A stretch of 64,000 nucleotides of DNA, taken from positions 1,302,001 through 1,366,000 of the forward strand of contig NZ_CP072115.1 in NCBI RefSeq assembly GCF_017639855.1. Reading direction: 5' to 3'. Below, one piece after another: positions 1 through 9,437 of the stretch (position 1 is the stretch's first letter; each line of letters starts with the position of its first letter). The position numbers were made by a program, and so were the translations under genes. Under the pieces are notes generated by a model. It worked only from the letters and a program-made list of their open reading frames with translations, made no database searches and had not been told where the DNA came from. Origin of the DNA: Streptococcus sp. zg-86. Its GTDB lineage: Bacteria > Bacillota > Bacilli > Lactobacillales > Streptococcaceae.

Positions 1-40
1 TTATAAAAACCAAGCCCAATTCAAGTCCAGCTCGGTTTTC
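1..40 (-). terminator. Rho-independent terminator after whiA
   Basis: On the minus strand the arms AACCGAGC and GCTTGGTT (one G-U pair) enclose a 14-base loop and are followed by TTTAT. It begins within the whiA stop codon and would end the ridA-rapZ-yvcK-whiA transcript. Confidence 0.7.
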
Positions 41-950
41 ATAATTCATCCGCAATTTTATTGATTTTACGCAATCGATGATTGAGGCCGCTCTTTGTGA
101 TTGGTTTTGAAAGACTATCTGCCAACTGCTGAATCGAATAGTCTGGATGTTGAATCCGCAATTGAGCGACTTCTTGCAAATCAGACGGTAACTGATCTAA
201 ACCAATGCTTTCTATAATCTTAGAAATATTGTTGATTGTTTTCATACTGGCCGTAACGGTTCGAGCAATGTTAGCAGCCTCTGCATTAATAGCTCGGTTG
301 AGATCATTACGCGTTTCCCGAAGCAATTTAACATTTTCAAATTCTGTCTTTGCTTCTTCTGCCCCAACAATTAAAAGAAAGTCCATAATGTCTTCTGCTC
401 GCTGCAAATAGGTAATACTTCCTTTCGAGCGCTCAATGACTTTACCATCCAAAAGAAATTTTTGCAACAAATTAGCCAAGTCATGAGCATGATCTTCATA
501 GATTGAAGCAATTTCCAGCTGATATTTCCCCGTTTCTGGATCTTTCACAGAACCACTCGCTAAAAAGGCGCCTCGTAGATAGGACTGGCTCCAGCTATCA
601 TTTTCCAAAATAGCAGGTGCAATCCCCGTTTCCAAACCAAAGAAACTGTCTGCTAGGTAGAGATCATCTAAAATCGCATTGACCTCCTCCTCTAAAAATA
701 CCGTATAAACACGGTTCTTTCGAAGATTTGTCTTTTGATGATGACGAATTTCAGCCTTGACCTCATAAAAATGATAGAGCATCTCATAGAGGTGGCGGGC
801 AATCTTGGCGTTTTCGCTGCTAATCGACAAGGTTAAACCAGTTGAAGCCAAACCGAGACTGCCAGATAGTTTAATCATAGCTGCTAATTCACTCTTTTCG
901 ACCTGACCATGACTGATAATTTCTTCTTTTACCTGCACACTAAAACTCAT
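39..950 (-). CDS. whiA: WhiA, DNA-binding protein with LAGLIDADG-like fold
   Basis: This 303-residue protein has the standard WhiA length and layout. An N-terminal domain is followed by a degenerate LAGLIDADG-type segment ([12 protein letters not shown], about residues 123-134) and a C-terminal helix-turn-helix (about 264-303). WhiA binds DNA and influences cell division and chromosome segregation in Firmicutes; in Streptomyces it is a sporulation regulator. The start overlaps the yvcK stop by 4 bases, which implies translational coupling in a rapZ-yvcK-whiA operon, the family's usual neighbourhood. The DNA target in this organism cannot be inferred from the sequence. Confidence 0.96.
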   Translation of the reverse strand: MSFSVQVKEEIISHGQVEKSELAAMIKLSGSLGLASTGLTLSISSENAKIARHLYEMLYHFYEVKAEIRHHQKTNLRKNRVYTVFLEEEVNAILDDLYLADSFFGLETGIAPAILENDSWSQSYLRGAFLASGSVKDPETGKYQLEIASIYEDHAHDLANLLQKFLLDGKVIERSKGSITYLQRAEDIMDFLLIVGAEEAKTEFENVKLLRETRNDLNRAINAEAANIARTVTASMKTINNISKIIESIGLDQLPSDLQEVAQLRIQHPDYSIQQLADSLSKPITKSGLNHRLRKINKIADEL

Positions 951-1921
951 GATTTCACCTGTAAAATTTTCAAGAGTTCTTCGACCACTAAGTCCCCGTC
1001 ATGAAAGGCTCCGCCATTTTCCAAGCGCAAGAAATCTGAAGAAATGACACGCTGGGCTTGTGCTTGCAGACCTGTAAAATCATGTTTTACCTGCACCAAG
1101 TATTCATCAAATTGGTAGGTATTCATGTATTCTTTTGGAACCGGCTCTATATTGACAAGAACCGTATCAATCACATTGTCCCCTAAATGCTTGTTCAACA
1201 CGCGCACATGATCTGCATCACTAAAAAATTCCGTTTCCCCTCTCTGGGTCATAATGTTACAAACATAGGTCACATCTGCCTTGGTTTCTTTTAAGGCCTG
1301 CCCAATCTCTGAAATCATTAAATTAGGCAAAATGGAAGTGAATAAGGATCCTGGCCCCAAGACAATCATATCGCTTTCTAAAATACTCTCAACCACCTTC
1401 CGACTAGCGGTTGGTTCATCTTGGTTGTATGAGTTGGTCACAAAAACACGATCAATCATCCCCTTATACCCAGCAATCTTACTTTCTCCTACTACCTCGT
1501 GACCATCTGTAAAAACTGCATGAAGTGTTAAGGCATTCTCACTGGAAGGATAAATTTTACCAGTCGTGTGGAAAAATTTTGATAGCAACTGCATCGCATG
1601 ATAGGTCGATCCCTGCATTTCAGAGATACCAGCGATGATTAGATTTCCTAACGGGTGCCCTGCTAGAGCTCCATCTGTTTCCGCAAACCGATATTGGAAA
1701 ATACGCTCATAAAGCTTTGGCATATCAGACATGGCCAGCAAGACATTTCTTAAATCACCGGGTGGCGTCATCTGTAAGGCATGACGGATTTCACCAGAAG
1801 ATCCACCATCATCTGCTACGGTTACAATGGCAGTAATGTCCACATCCTTATCCCGCAGGCTTTTGAGAATCACTGGAATGCCTGTCCCGCCTCCAATGAC
1901 TGTAATTCTAGGCTTTCTCAT
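947..1921 (-). CDS. yvcK: YvcK/CofD-like gluconeogenesis factor
   Basis: A 324-residue member of the YvcK family. A Rossmann-like glycine motif (VIGGGTGIP, about residues 8-16) and the conserved block [12 protein letters not shown] (about 35-46) followed by PPGDLRN form the nucleotide-sugar binding site. In B. subtilis YvcK binds UDP-sugars, affects cell shape and peptidoglycan synthesis, and is needed for growth on gluconeogenic carbon. It overlaps rapZ and whiA by 4 bases on each side. There is no sign of damage. The exact role in streptococci is not visible in the sequence. Confidence 0.95.
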   Translation of the reverse strand: MRKPRITVIGGGTGIPVILKSLRDKDVDITAIVTVADDGGSSGEIRHALQMTPPGDLRNVLLAMSDMPKLYERIFQYRFAETDGALAGHPLGNLIIAGISEMQGSTYHAMQLLSKFFHTTGKIYPSSENALTLHAVFTDGHEVVGESKIAGYKGMIDRVFVTNSYNQDEPTASRKVVESILESDMIVLGPGSLFTSILPNLMISEIGQALKETKADVTYVCNIMTQRGETEFFSDADHVRVLNKHLGDNVIDTVLVNIEPVPKEYMNTYQFDEYLVQVKHDFTGLQAQAQRVISSDFLRLENGGAFHDGDLVVEELLKILQVKS

Positions 1922-2805
1922 GAACGATTGACCGTTTCCTTTCGTCTGTCTTTATCACGATGACTGAGGTTGACCGTCCAGCCTGTTTCTAAATCGTCCG
2001 CAAGGCGTTTCGCAAAAGCCACACTACGGTGCTGTCCACCAGTACAGCCAACTGCAATGGTCAAAACAGACTTGCCTTCCTTTTGATAACCAGGCAAAAT
2101 TGGTTCAATTAGACCAAGCAAATGCTTGTAGAAAGACTCCGACTCTTCATGCTCCATGACATAGTTAAATACCGGCTCATCCAGTCCTGTCAAATTCCGT
2201 AATTCTACCTGATAATAGGGATTTGGTAAGAAACGGACATCAAAAACCAAATCTGCATCAAGTGGCAAACCATATTTAAAACCAAATGAGATTACTTCTA
2301 CACGAAAAGAAGGTTGATTGGTCAGACTAGCAAATTGATCTGAAATTTCTTTTCGTAAATTGCGTGGTGTCAATTCTGTCGTATCAATCACATTCTGACT
2401 CATATTTTTGAGGGGAGCTAGTAATTCACGCTCCAATTGAATGCCATCAAGAACACGGCCGTCTGCCGCAAGTGGATGAGAACGACGAGTTTCCTTATAA
2501 CGGGCAACCAATTCACTGTCTGTAGCATCTAAAAAGAGAATTTTAAAGTCCACATCATCAGCCGATTCAATCTCGTCAAGAACTTGACGAATCTCCGCAA
2601 AAAAGGAACGGCTACGCATATCAACCACAACCGCTACCTTGTCATTGTCTTGACTATGGCGCATTAACTCTAAAAATTTTGGTAAGAGGGCAGGAGGCAT
2701 ATTATCAACTGTAAAATAGCCCAAATCCTCAAACGATTGGATAGCAACAGTCTTTCCAGCACCTGACATTCCTGTGACAATCACCAGATGAAATTTTTCT
2801 GACAT
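1918..2805 (-). CDS. rapZ: RapZ/YvcJ family nucleotide-binding protein
   Basis: A 295-residue P-loop protein with Walker A GMSGAGKT at residues 12-19, a VVVDMRSR strand near residue 60, and the C-terminal [10 protein letters not shown] signature typical of the RapZ/YvcJ family. In E. coli RapZ is an adaptor that delivers the sRNA GlmZ to RNase E and so senses glucosamine-6-phosphate. In Gram-positive bacteria YvcJ hydrolyses nucleotides and has been linked to competence, and its RNA partner is unclear. It lies between ridA and yvcK in one operon. The RNase-adaptor name is borrowed from enterobacteria. Confidence 0.93.
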   Translation of the reverse strand: MSEKFHLVIVTGMSGAGKTVAIQSFEDLGYFTVDNMPPALLPKFLELMRHSQDNDKVAVVVDMRSRSFFAEIRQVLDEIESADDVDFKILFLDATDSELVARYKETRRSHPLAADGRVLDGIQLERELLAPLKNMSQNVIDTTELTPRNLRKEISDQFASLTNQPSFRVEVISFGFKYGLPLDADLVFDVRFLPNPYYQVELRNLTGLDEPVFNYVMEHEESESFYKHLLGLIEPILPGYQKEGKSVLTIAVGCTGGQHRSVAFAKRLADDLETGWTVNLSHRDKDRRKETVNRS

Positions 2806-2817
2806 AGAAGTTCCTTT

Positions 2818-3198
2818 CTAGTCTTCGACGAGCGCAATCACTTCAATTTCCACTTTAACATCACGTGGTAAGCGAGCAACTTCAACTGCTGAACGAGCTG
2901 GAAATGCAGATGAAAAGGCAGTTTGGTAAACAGCATTAAAGGCTGCAAAATCATTCATATCACTCAAGAAACAGGTCGTTTTTACCACATGGTCAAAATC
3001 TGTTCCTGCTTCTGTTAAAATAGCCTCAATATTTTTTAAGACTTGCTGTGTTTGTTCCTCAATCGTTGTGCCGACAATCTCTCCCGTTTCTGGAGATAAG
3101 GGTACTTGGCCAGAAGCAAATAAAAGATTTCCAACAACCTTTCCTTGCACATACGGTCCAATTGCTGCTGGAGCTTTATCTGTGTGAATTGTTTTCAT
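2818..3198 (-). CDS. ridA: RidA family enamine/imine deaminase
   Basis: A 126-residue RidA (YjgF/YER057c/UK114) protein that hydrolyses reactive enamine/imine intermediates such as 2-aminoacrylate made by PLP enzymes. The family signature RSAVEVARLPRDVKVEIEV covers about residues 102-120 and includes Arg102, the expected substrate-carboxylate ligand, and Glu119. It is the first gene of the ridA-rapZ-yvcK-whiA run, 12 bases upstream of rapZ. A GAGG-type ribosome site lies before the chosen ATG. Confidence 0.93.
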   Translation of the reverse strand: MKTIHTDKAPAAIGPYVQGKVVGNLLFASGQVPLSPETGEIVGTTIEEQTQQVLKNIEAILTEAGTDFDHVVKTTCFLSDMNDFAAFNAVYQTAFSSAFPARSAVEVARLPRDVKVEIEVIALVED

Positions 3199-3227
3199 CG
3201 CATGAATACCTCATTCGTTTTTTCTTT

Positions 3228-3236
3228 ATTATAGCA
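3228..3236 (-). promoter_or_regulatory. Extended -10 promoter of the ridA operon
   Basis: The minus strand reads TGCTATAAT, a perfect extended -10, about 30 bases before the ridA start. No good -35 is seen. Confidence 0.6.
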
Positions 3237-3292
3237 CATTTTTAGCAAATGAGAGGCAAATCGTCTTGCTCTCTTTCTTTTCTGATTTGGTG

Positions 3293-3298
3293 TATAAT
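3293..3298 (+). promoter_or_regulatory. -10 box of the OsmC-like gene
   Basis: A perfect TATAAT lies 35 bases before the ATG at 3334. The -35 region is weak. Confidence 0.5.
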
Positions 3299-3333
3299 GA
3301 GCCTATACCAATTTGAAATTCAAGGAGAATGCA

Positions 3334-3744
3334 ATGCTTTATTCTGTTACGGCGACCAATCACGAGGGTATTCATGGCTCTGTGTCGTTATCTAGCGAAA
3401 AATCAGTCCCGACTGCTCATCCCCTCACTAAAGAAGAAGGATTTAATCCAGAAGAGCTCATGGCAACAGCTTGGGCAACCTGCCTAAATGCGACCATTCA
3501 AGCCCTCTTGGAAAGTCAAAAGCAAGAGCGCCAATCACGCGTTGAGGTGACTTGTGAACTCCACCGAGAAGCAAGGATTGGCACAGGGTATTTCTTCCAG
3601 GTCAATGCTAAGGCTAGCATCGAAGGGCTAACAACAGATCAATCGGAAACCATCGTCCAACAAGCCCACCAGCGTTGCCCCATTTCCAAACTGATTTCTC
3701 AGAGCCAAACTATTTCACTCCAAACGGTTGAATGGGACACATAA
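3334..3744 (+). CDS. OsmC/Ohr family protein
   Basis: A 136-residue OsmC-fold protein. The start at 3334 has AAGGAGAA in front of it; an in-frame upstream ATG has none. Family members are cytoplasmic thiol peroxidases that reduce organic hydroperoxides with a Cys pair. Two cysteines are visible in the expected places: AWATCLNAT near residue 51 and HQRCPISKL near residue 116, the latter resembling the Ohr/OsmC resolving-cysteine context. The gene stands alone between a promoter and a terminator. Whether it is an Ohr or another OsmC subgroup cannot be settled by eye. Confidence 0.85.
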   Translation: MLYSVTATNHEGIHGSVSLSSEKSVPTAHPLTKEEGFNPEELMATAWATCLNATIQALLESQKQERQSRVEVTCELHREARIGTGYFFQVNAKASIEGLTTDQSETIVQQAHQRCPISKLISQSQTISLQTVEWDT

Positions 3745-3756
3745 CTGACCACAATT

Positions 3757-3816
3757 TAAAAGAGAGTAGGACTTAATCGTGATTTCATAGAAATTGATTG
3801 TCCACTCTCTTTTTAT
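3757..3816 (+). terminator. Terminator after the OsmC-like gene, built from a repeated hairpin module
   Basis: Outer arms AAAAGAGAGT and ACTCTCTTTTT enclose an inner AATCGTGATTTC hairpin. The inner module recurs near 17948-17974 and 29817-29843. Confidence 0.8.
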
Positions 3817-3880
3817 TGTATGCTACTACCAATAATAGATTCAATTCCACTACAACGGACTGTTGGCTATTTTTCTATCT

Positions 3881-4440
3881 TTACTTCAGACTATTTAAGC
3901 GACTCTCTAATTCCTTTTTCGTCATAGCTCCTTCAAATTTTTGTGCAATGGTTCCGTCATGATTGATAAAAATATGAGTCGGGAAAGCTCTGACTTGATA
4001 GGATTTAAAAACTTGATCCTTGGTATCAAACAAGACTGGATAAGTAATACCTAAATCATCTGCCACTTCCATAATCTGTTCCTTAGACTGCTCCGCTGGT
4101 CGTGCATTTTCAAACTCTTTTTCAGCTGAGGACACAACAGATAAGAACACAAGATCGTCCTTCTCCTCCAGCCCTTGATAGACTTCTTCTAGCTCTGGAA
4201 TCTCCTGCTTACAAGGCCCACACCAGCTAGCCCAAAGATTGAGATAAACTTTTTTCCCTTTAAAATCCGCTAAGGACACATCATTGCCATCTCTATCTTT
4301 GATTGTAAAGGCTGGGGCTTCCTTGCCTACCATCTGTTGGGCAACTGGGGTTCAGAAGGATTCGACTCCAGTATTTTCGCACAAGCCGTAAGGGCAAATA
4401 CAGACAAGCACAATCCTATATAGACGATTCCTTTTTTCAT
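3881..4440 (-). pseudogene. TlpA/ResA-type thioredoxin lipoprotein, frameshifted
   Basis: Positions 4333 down to 3881 encode an intact 150-residue thioredoxin-fold domain with active site WASWCGPC and the cis-Pro loop AFPTH, as in extracytoplasmic TlpA/ResA reductases. No ribosome site precedes that ATG. A start at 4440, eight bases after AGGAGG, opens a different frame that encodes a lipoprotein signal peptide (MKKGIVYIGLCLSVFALTAC) and then stops in TGG TAG. The two frames would join if the CCCC run at 4347-4350 (minus strand) had one more C, giving about 186 residues with a linker ...SEPPVAQQMVGKEAP. As written, the reductase domain has no export signal. A real phase variant, a recent mutation and a sequencing error are all possible. 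Confidence 0.85.
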
Positions 4441-4469
4441 CAGTTTTACCTCCTGAAGCCTTTTCTATT

Positions 4470-4478
4470 AGTATATCA
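4470..4478 (-). promoter_or_regulatory. Extended -10 promoter of the TlpA-like gene
   Basis: The minus strand reads TGATATACT about 30 bases upstream of the 4440 start codon. This supports 4440 as the original start. Confidence 0.5.
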
Positions 4479-4512
4479 CATTACTTTATATCATTATATC
4501 TTTTTATCATTC

Positions 4513-4545
4513 AAAAAATCCTCGTCTGTCTACACAGACAAGGAT
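4513..4545 (-). terminator. Terminator after asnS
   Basis: On the minus strand ATCCTTGTCTGT and ACAGACGAGGAT pair around a 4-base loop and are followed by TTTTTTG. Confidence 0.85.
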
Positions 4546-4552
4546 ATAATGA

Positions 4553-5899
4553 TTATGGCTTAATACGATGTAACATACGTGGGAATGGAATGGCTTCACG
4601 GATATGTTTGGTACCAGCGACAAAGGTTACCATCCGCTCGATTCCAATTCCAAATCCTGCATGGGGAACAGAGCCATATTTACGAAGATCAAGGTAGAAT
4701 TCATACTCTGAACGATCCATGCCAAGGCTCTCCATTTTAGCCACAAGGGCATCGTAATCATCTTCACGGACAGAACCACCGATGATTTCCCCGTATCCTT
4801 CTGGTGCTAGTAAGTCTGCACAAAGCACGCGCTCTGGATTGCCAGGAACTGGTTTCATATAGAAAGCCTTGAAACTTGCTGGATAGTTGACCACAAAGGT
4901 TGGCACACCAAAGTAGTTTGAAATCCATGTTTCATGAGGAGAACCAAAATCATCTCCATGCTCCAAATGTTCGTAGTCTGTATCTTCATCTGCTTCATGC
5001 TCTTGAAGAAGGCTAATTGCATCATCATAGGATACACGTTTGAAAGGCTCAGCGATGTATTTCTTCAAGAGTTCTGTATCACGTTCCAAGGCTTCAAGAG
5101 CTTGCGGCGCACGATCCAAAACGCCTTGAATCAATGCTTTTACATAGGCTTCTTGCAGATCCAATGATTCATCATGAGAGAGGAAGGAATACTCCGCATC
5201 CATCATCCAAAACTCCGTCAAGTGACGACGTGTTTTTGATTTTTCTGCACGAAATACTGGACCAAAGTCAAATACACGCCCTAGTGCCATCGCTCCTGCT
5301 TCCAAGTACAATTGCCCTGATTGGCTCAAGTAAGCAGGGGTTCCAAAGTAATCTGTTTCAAACAGTTCTGTCGAATCTTCTGCCGCATTTCCAGACAGGA
5401 TTGGGCTGTCAAACTTGATAAAGCCATTGCGATCAAAGAACTCATAAGTCGCATAAATAATAGCGTTACGAATTTGCATAATGGCCATTTGCTTACGAGA
5501 ACGGAGCCACAAGTGACGATTGTCCATCAAGAAATCCGTTCCATGTTCTTTCGGCGTAATTGGATAGTCTTTTGAATCACCAACTACCTCAAGATCCGTA
5601 ATATCCAACTCATAGCCGAATTTTGACCGTTCATCTTCTTTGACGATACCGGTTACCAACACAGATGTTTCCTGGCTGAGTTTTTTAACAGTATCAAACT
5701 TAGCTGTTCCTTCTTCTTCACCAAATGTTTCAATAAAGTTTGGCTTAAAAGCAACCGCTTGGAAAAAGGCAGTTCCGTCACGAAGCTGTAGAAAGGCTAA
5801 TTTCCCTTTCCCTGATTTGTTGGCAACCCAAGCACCAATGGTTATTTTTTCACCAACATGGTCTTTGACATCAATAATCGATACTAACTCTTTAGACAT
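4553..5899 (-). CDS. asnS: Asparaginyl-tRNA synthetase
   Basis: A 448-residue class IIb aminoacyl-tRNA synthetase that charges tRNA-Asn. An N-terminal OB-fold anticodon-binding domain (about 1-110) is followed by the catalytic core, with motif 2 around [15 protein letters not shown] and motif 3 as [10 protein letters not shown] near the C-terminus. The start [10 protein letters not shown] at 5899 has AGGAGA six bases upstream. A longer in-frame reading to 5983 lacks a ribosome site and would exceed the family length. It follows aspC, so aspartate formation and asparagine charging are co-transcribed. I see no T-box leader. Confidence 0.97.
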   Translation of the reverse strand: MSKELVSIIDVKDHVGEKITIGAWVANKSGKGKLAFLQLRDGTAFFQAVAFKPNFIETFGEEEGTAKFDTVKKLSQETSVLVTGIVKEDERSKFGYELDITDLEVVGDSKDYPITPKEHGTDFLMDNRHLWLRSRKQMAIMQIRNAIIYATYEFFDRNGFIKFDSPILSGNAAEDSTELFETDYFGTPAYLSQSGQLYLEAGAMALGRVFDFGPVFRAEKSKTRRHLTEFWMMDAEYSFLSHDESLDLQEAYVKALIQGVLDRAPQALEALERDTELLKKYIAEPFKRVSYDDAISLLQEHEADEDTDYEHLEHGDDFGSPHETWISNYFGVPTFVVNYPASFKAFYMKPVPGNPERVLCADLLAPEGYGEIIGGSVREDDYDALVAKMESLGMDRSEYEFYLDLRKYGSVPHAGFGIGIERMVTFVAGTKHIREAIPFPRMLHRIKP

Positions 5900-5983
5900 A
5901 ATTTCTCCTGTTCTTTTGTATAATGCTCTGTTAACTTTCTTAGGCAGTAGTCCACCGCAACAAGGACGAAGCTCCGTTTTCAC

Positions 5984-7162
5984 TTACCCTTCCATAAATG
6001 TTTTTAGGCGTTTAACAGCTTCTTTTAAGGTATCAAGGTCTGTCGCATAGCTGAGACGGACATTTTCAGGTGCACCAAATCCTGCTCCCGTCACCAAGGC
6101 AACTCCTACTTCTTCCAAAATCGCTGTTGTAAAGGCTGTCACATCCGTGAAACCTTTCATGTCCATGGCTTTTTTTACATTTGGAAAGAGATAGAAAGCA
6201 CCTTGTGGCTTGACCACTTCAAATCCTGGAACTTCAGCCAGTAAGGGATAGATGGTATTGAGTCGCTCTTCAAAGGCTTGGCGCATTTCTTCTACTGTAT
6301 CCTGCTCGCCAATTAGGGCTTCAATCGCTGCATACTGGGCTACGGCTGTTGGATTAGACGTTGTTTGTCCCGCAATCTTGGTCATTGCTACAATAATCTC
6401 TGGCTCCCCAACTGCATAGCCAATTCGCCAACCAGTCATAGCATAGGTCTTAGATACACCATTGATGACAACAGTCTGCTTACGAATGGCTTCTGACAAG
6501 CTGGAAATAGGGGTGAACGTATTCCCATTATAGACAAGTCGTCCATAAATATCATCTGCCAAAATCAGAATGTCATGCTCTACAGCCCAATTTCCAATCG
6601 CAAGAAGTTCCTCCTTGCTATAAATCATACCAGTTGGGTTAGACGGTGAATTGAGAACCAAGACCTTTGTTTTATCCGTTCGTGCTGCTTCTAATTGCGC
6701 AACAGTCACCTTAAAATCATTGGCTTCTCTTGCCTGTACAAAAACAGGTACACCTTCAGCCATTTTAATCTGATCCGCATAGCTGACCCAATAAGGGGTT
6801 GGAATAATCACCTCATCAAGCGGATTGATAACGCTCATGAAAAAGGTATAGAGAGAGAATTTTGCTCCTGTTGCCACCGTCACCTGATTTGGTGCTACAG
6901 AATAGCCATAGAATTTCTCAAAATAGTCACTAATAGCCGCCTTTAATTCTGGCAACCCACTTGTTACCGTATAAAAACTCGCACGACCATCTCTAATCGC
7001 AGCTATGGCTGCCTCTTGAATATTTTCTGGAGTGGTGAAGTCAGGTTCTCCCAAGGTCAAGGATAAAATATCCCTTCCTTCTGCCTTTAACTGCTTAGCA
7101 CGCGCACCCGCAGCCAAGGTTACACTTTCTTCCATTTCAAGCACTCGTTTTGATAACTTCAT
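5984..7162 (-). CDS. aspC: Class I aspartate aminotransferase
   Basis: A 392-residue PLP-dependent fold-type I aminotransferase of the Firmicute AspB subgroup. The PLP-lysine context is GVSKTYAMTGWRIGY with Lys238, and NSPSNPTG (171-178) precedes the cofactor site. It should interconvert oxaloacetate plus glutamate with aspartate plus 2-oxoglutarate. It overlaps ypmB by 4 bases and precedes asnS, matching ypmB-aspB-asnS in Bacillus. Substrate preference is inferred from that context. The symbol aspC/aspB is used loosely. Confidence 0.92.
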   Translation of the reverse strand: MKLSKRVLEMEESVTLAAGARAKQLKAEGRDILSLTLGEPDFTTPENIQEAAIAAIRDGRASFYTVTSGLPELKAAISDYFEKFYGYSVAPNQVTVATGAKFSLYTFFMSVINPLDEVIIPTPYWVSYADQIKMAEGVPVFVQAREANDFKVTVAQLEAARTDKTKVLVLNSPSNPTGMIYSKEELLAIGNWAVEHDILILADDIYGRLVYNGNTFTPISSLSEAIRKQTVVINGVSKTYAMTGWRIGYAVGEPEIIVAMTKIAGQTTSNPTAVAQYAAIEALIGEQDTVEEMRQAFEERLNTIYPLLAEVPGFEVVKPQGAFYLFPNVKKAMDMKGFTDVTAFTTAILEEVGVALVTGAGFGAPENVRLSYATDLDTLKEAVKRLKTFMEG

Positions 7163-7656
7163 ATTCCCTCCTTGCTCAGAAATGTTCCATTTTCAAAAGA
7201 AATCATGTAGTAGGTCTGCCCAGATTTGATTTCCCAAATCGGTTGATTTTTTGCATAACCAAAGGTTACTTTTGTCACCTCACCTGCTCCATTTTCTTTA
7301 GCAATGGCTTTGGCTTCTTCTTGAGAAATCCCATCAGTAGCCTTGTAAACGAGAATAGCAGAGGATTCTTCTGGTATCAAGACCAAAACATCTTCTTCTG
7401 ACTGATTTTTCCCTGTAATACTATAATAGCTAGACTCACCAGTATAACGACTAACCTTCGTAATTGATGCTACTCCTGCATAATCCATCGCAATTTGCTT
7501 GGCCTCTTGCTGCCCTTCCAAAAAAGGCTTGGCAGAAACTTCTATGATATAAAGGATAGAAAAGGTCAGCACAAACAGTAAGACAAATAGCCCCACCGCA
7601 TATTGTTTTCCAAGTGTCATACCGTTTTTGTCGGATACATTTCTCTTTTTTGCCAT
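7159..7656 (-). CDS. ypmB: YpmB-like DUF5590 membrane-anchored protein
   Basis: A 165-residue protein with a short cytoplasmic N-terminus, one transmembrane helix (about residues 18-41) and an extracytoplasmic PepSY-like/DUF5590 domain made of two similar segments. The family has no established biochemical function; by its fold it may modulate cell-surface proteins. It heads ypmB-aspC-asnS. The ATG is three bases from the predicted transcription start and has no Shine-Dalgarno. Confidence 0.85.
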   Translation of the reverse strand: MAKKRNVSDKNGMTLGKQYAVGLFVLLFVLTFSILYIIEVSAKPFLEGQQEAKQIAMDYAGVASITKVSRYTGESSYYSITGKNQSEEDVLVLIPEESSAILVYKATDGISQEEAKAIAKENGAGEVTKVTFGYAKNQPIWEIKSGQTYYMISFENGTFLSKEGI

Positions 7657-7665
7657 AATAGGATT

Positions 7666-7671
7666 ATTATA
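7666..7671 (-). promoter_or_regulatory. -10 box giving a near-leaderless ypmB mRNA
   Basis: TATAAT on the minus strand ends nine bases before the ypmB ATG, with ATGGCA 18 bases upstream as a -35. The expected 5' leader is about 3 nt. Confidence 0.6.
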
Positions 7672-7766
7672 CTATATCTTAAGCTAGAATGCCATTTTTT
7701 CTAGTCATTTATCCGAATTTTCCAGCCATTTTCGTCAGATTCTGTTGCTTCTAAGAGTGATTCTCC

Positions 7767-7795
7767 TTGCAGTTCCGTCCAAATATTGCTACACT
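7767..7795 (+). promoter_or_regulatory. Promoter TTGCAG-17-TACACT giving leaderless marR mRNA
   Basis: The -10 box (7790-7795) ends six bases before the ATG at 7802, so transcription should start at or next to the A of the start codon. There is no ribosome-binding sequence. Confidence 0.6.
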
Positions 7796-7801
7796 AGTCC
7801 T

Positions 7802-8245
7802 ATGATAGAAAAAGTCGAAAAAGCTATTGCTCGCAATCAAGAAGCCCTTCGCAGTCTGATTATCTTACATAGAGCCTCCGATACAATCTACAAACAAGAA
7901 GTCGAAACCATGAAAAAATACCATTTGACCATGGGGCAGTTTGGTGTATTAGAGACCTTGTATAACAAGGGAGACCTCCGCATTCAAGAATTGATTGATA
8001 AACTGCTTAGCACATCTGGCAATATGACTGTCGTCATCAAGAATATGATTCGGGACGGCTATATCACTAAGGTTCCAGATTGTGATGATAAACGCGCTTC
8101 GCGGATTCACTTGACTGATCTTGGTCGCAAGACGATTGAAGCGATTCTCCCTGAACATTATGACAATATTGGCTGTATCTTTGATTTGCTAAGCCTTGAA
8201 GAACAAGAAACATTAAATACTATTTTAAAAAAATTTAAAAGATGA
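7802..8245 (+). CDS. MarR family transcriptional regulator
   Basis: A 147-residue winged-helix MarR protein: an N-terminal dimerisation helix, recognition region LSTSGNMTVVIKNMIRDGYI (about residues 66-85) and wing DCDDKRASRIHLTDLGRK. The start MIEKVEKAIAR is chosen because the predicted transcription start coincides with it; a reading from 7745 lacks a ribosome site and lies upstream of the promoter. It lies just upstream of an FMN-reductase gene whose promoter has an imperfect ATTGCT-AATT-AGTGAT dyad over the -35, so it probably represses that gene. The inducer is unknown. It does not look like FabT. Confidence 0.88.
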   Translation: MIEKVEKAIARNQEALRSLIILHRASDTIYKQEVETMKKYHLTMGQFGVLETLYNKGDLRIQELIDKLLSTSGNMTVVIKNMIRDGYITKVPDCDDKRASRIHLTDLGRKTIEAILPEHYDNIGCIFDLLSLEEQETLNTILKKFKR

Positions 8246-8255
8246 GACAAAATTA

Positions 8256-8284
8256 TTGCTAATTAGTGATATTTTTGTTATGCT
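8256..8284 (+). promoter_or_regulatory. Promoter and possible MarR operator of the FMN-reductase gene
   Basis: TTGCTA-17-TATGCT is present. The -35 lies in the imperfect dyad ATTGCTAATTAGTGAT; a related string, ATTGCTACACTAG, covers the marR -10. Binding is inferred. Confidence 0.5.
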
Positions 8285-8363
8285 AGCTTTATCGTTTTCA
8301 ACATAGAGGATTTTTCTAATCGATGAAGACACCATTTATTATTTTTTGAAGGAGACCATATCC

Positions 8364-8909
8364 ATGGCAAATGTATTATTTTTAATTGGTTCACTACGTG
8401 AGGGTTCATTCAACCACCAAATGGCAAAACAAGCTGAAGAATTACTAAAAGAGAAAGCAACCGTATCCTATTTGGATTACAGCCAAGTTCCAGTCTTTAA
8501 CCAAGACCTTGAAACACCTGTTCTTCCTGCAATTGCTGCAGCTCGTCAAGCAGTTGAGCAAGCAGATGCGATTTGGATTTTCTCACCAGTTTACAACTAC
8601 GGTATTCCTGGTCCTGTGAAAAATGTTCTCGACTGGCTCAGTCGTGCCATCGACTTGTCAAATCCAAAAGGACCTTCTGTCTTACAAGATAAGCTAGTGA
8701 CGGTATCTGCAGCTGCAAATGGTGGACATGAACCACTCTTTACAGCCTACAAGGAACTTCTACCCTTCATCCGCACACAGGTAGTCGGTGAATTTACAGG
8801 CTCACCAATCAATCCAGAAGCATGGGGAACTGGTCAATTTCTTCTATCAGAAGAAACGGCTGCACAACTCGAAAAGCAAGCAGCAGACCTCTTAGCAGCT
8901 ATCGGATAA
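8364..8909 (+). CDS. NADPH-dependent FMN reductase-like flavoprotein
   Basis: A 181-residue flavodoxin-like protein of the NADPH-dependent FMN reductase/azoreductase group. The phosphate-binding loop [13 protein letters not shown] (about residues 8-20) binds FMN, and [21 protein letters not shown] is the family signature. The start at 8364 has GGAG nine bases upstream. Such enzymes reduce FMN, quinones or azo compounds with NAD(P)H. The MarR gene before it suggests induction by an electrophile, quinone or similar stress. The physiological substrate is not visible. Confidence 0.9.
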   Translation: MANVLFLIGSLREGSFNHQMAKQAEELLKEKATVSYLDYSQVPVFNQDLETPVLPAIAAARQAVEQADAIWIFSPVYNYGIPGPVKNVLDWLSRAIDLSNPKGPSVLQDKLVTVSAAANGGHEPLFTAYKELLPFIRTQVVGEFTGSPINPEAWGTGQFLLSEETAAQLEKQAADLLAAIG

Positions 8910-8918
8910 CAAATGAAG

Positions 8919-8948
8919 AACGGTTGGACTTAGGTCTAACCGTTTTGC
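8919..8948 (+). terminator. Terminator after the FMN-reductase gene
   Basis: AACGGTT and AACCGTT, plus an inner GAC/GTC, form a stem followed by TTTTGCTT. Confidence 0.85.
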
Positions 8949-9437
8949 TTATACTAACCTATCTACCTTAAAAGGTCTAAATTGGTTGCGTTAACGAAAT
9001 TAGGATAGTGATAATGTCAGGTTGGAAATACAATAAGCCGAAGGCATTGAAACATAGGATACTCTTGCAATAGCGGTAGTATTCTGGAGTGGGACAAACC
9101 AGGATGAGCGCGACGCGCTCACCCACAAAAAAATGTAGTCTGGAAGATTACGTATAAACAGTCCCTACCTCATTACTTTTGTAGATTGAACAGTTTAGCG
9201 CATATCAATAGTCAGGGGAGTGACGATTGATCCCTGAGCTTGGAAATCAAAAAGTAAGGAGTGTCTGTTTTGTAAACTGTTGAGACCGTAGATTCAACAG
9301 TTAGCAATGAAACTTCGAAGGAGGTTGCTTGCATCCGCACAATCTAATAAGGTATCGAAACATGCTACTGTTGATATGAACAGAGTGTTGGAGTTGGTAA
9401 AAACCTATCGTACTACACAATAAACTCCCTAAATAGT
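8949..9437 (+). other. Non-coding stretch with hairpins and repeat fragments
   Basis: No credible gene is present. It holds a GC-rich hairpin TGAGCGC-GAC-GCGCTCA (9105-9121), a pair AACAGTTTA/TAAACTGTT (around 9189 and 9273), and a stretch near 9187-9238 that resembles 17873-17923 (AACAGTTT... then GGGAGTGACGATTGAT). It looks like decayed repeat or insertion-element sequence, but I cannot name a family. Confidence 0.5.

Noticed and set aside
5900..5983. T-box or other leader before asnS
   Set aside because: The gap is only 84 bases, with no T-box sequence or terminator; the gene is read from the ypmB promoter.
4553..5983. Longer asnS start at 5983
   Set aside because: It gives 28 extra residues with no family match, while AGGAGA stands before the start at 5899.
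8224..8240. CiaR box (TTTAAG direct repeat) near the marR 3' end
   Set aside because: The AT-rich TTTTAAAAAAATTTAAAA lacks the TTTAAG-N5-TTTAAG pattern and overlaps coding sequence.
8949..9437. IS110-type or other named insertion-sequence remnant
   Set aside because: The stretch looks like decayed mobile sequence, but I cannot match ends or a coding fragment to a family.
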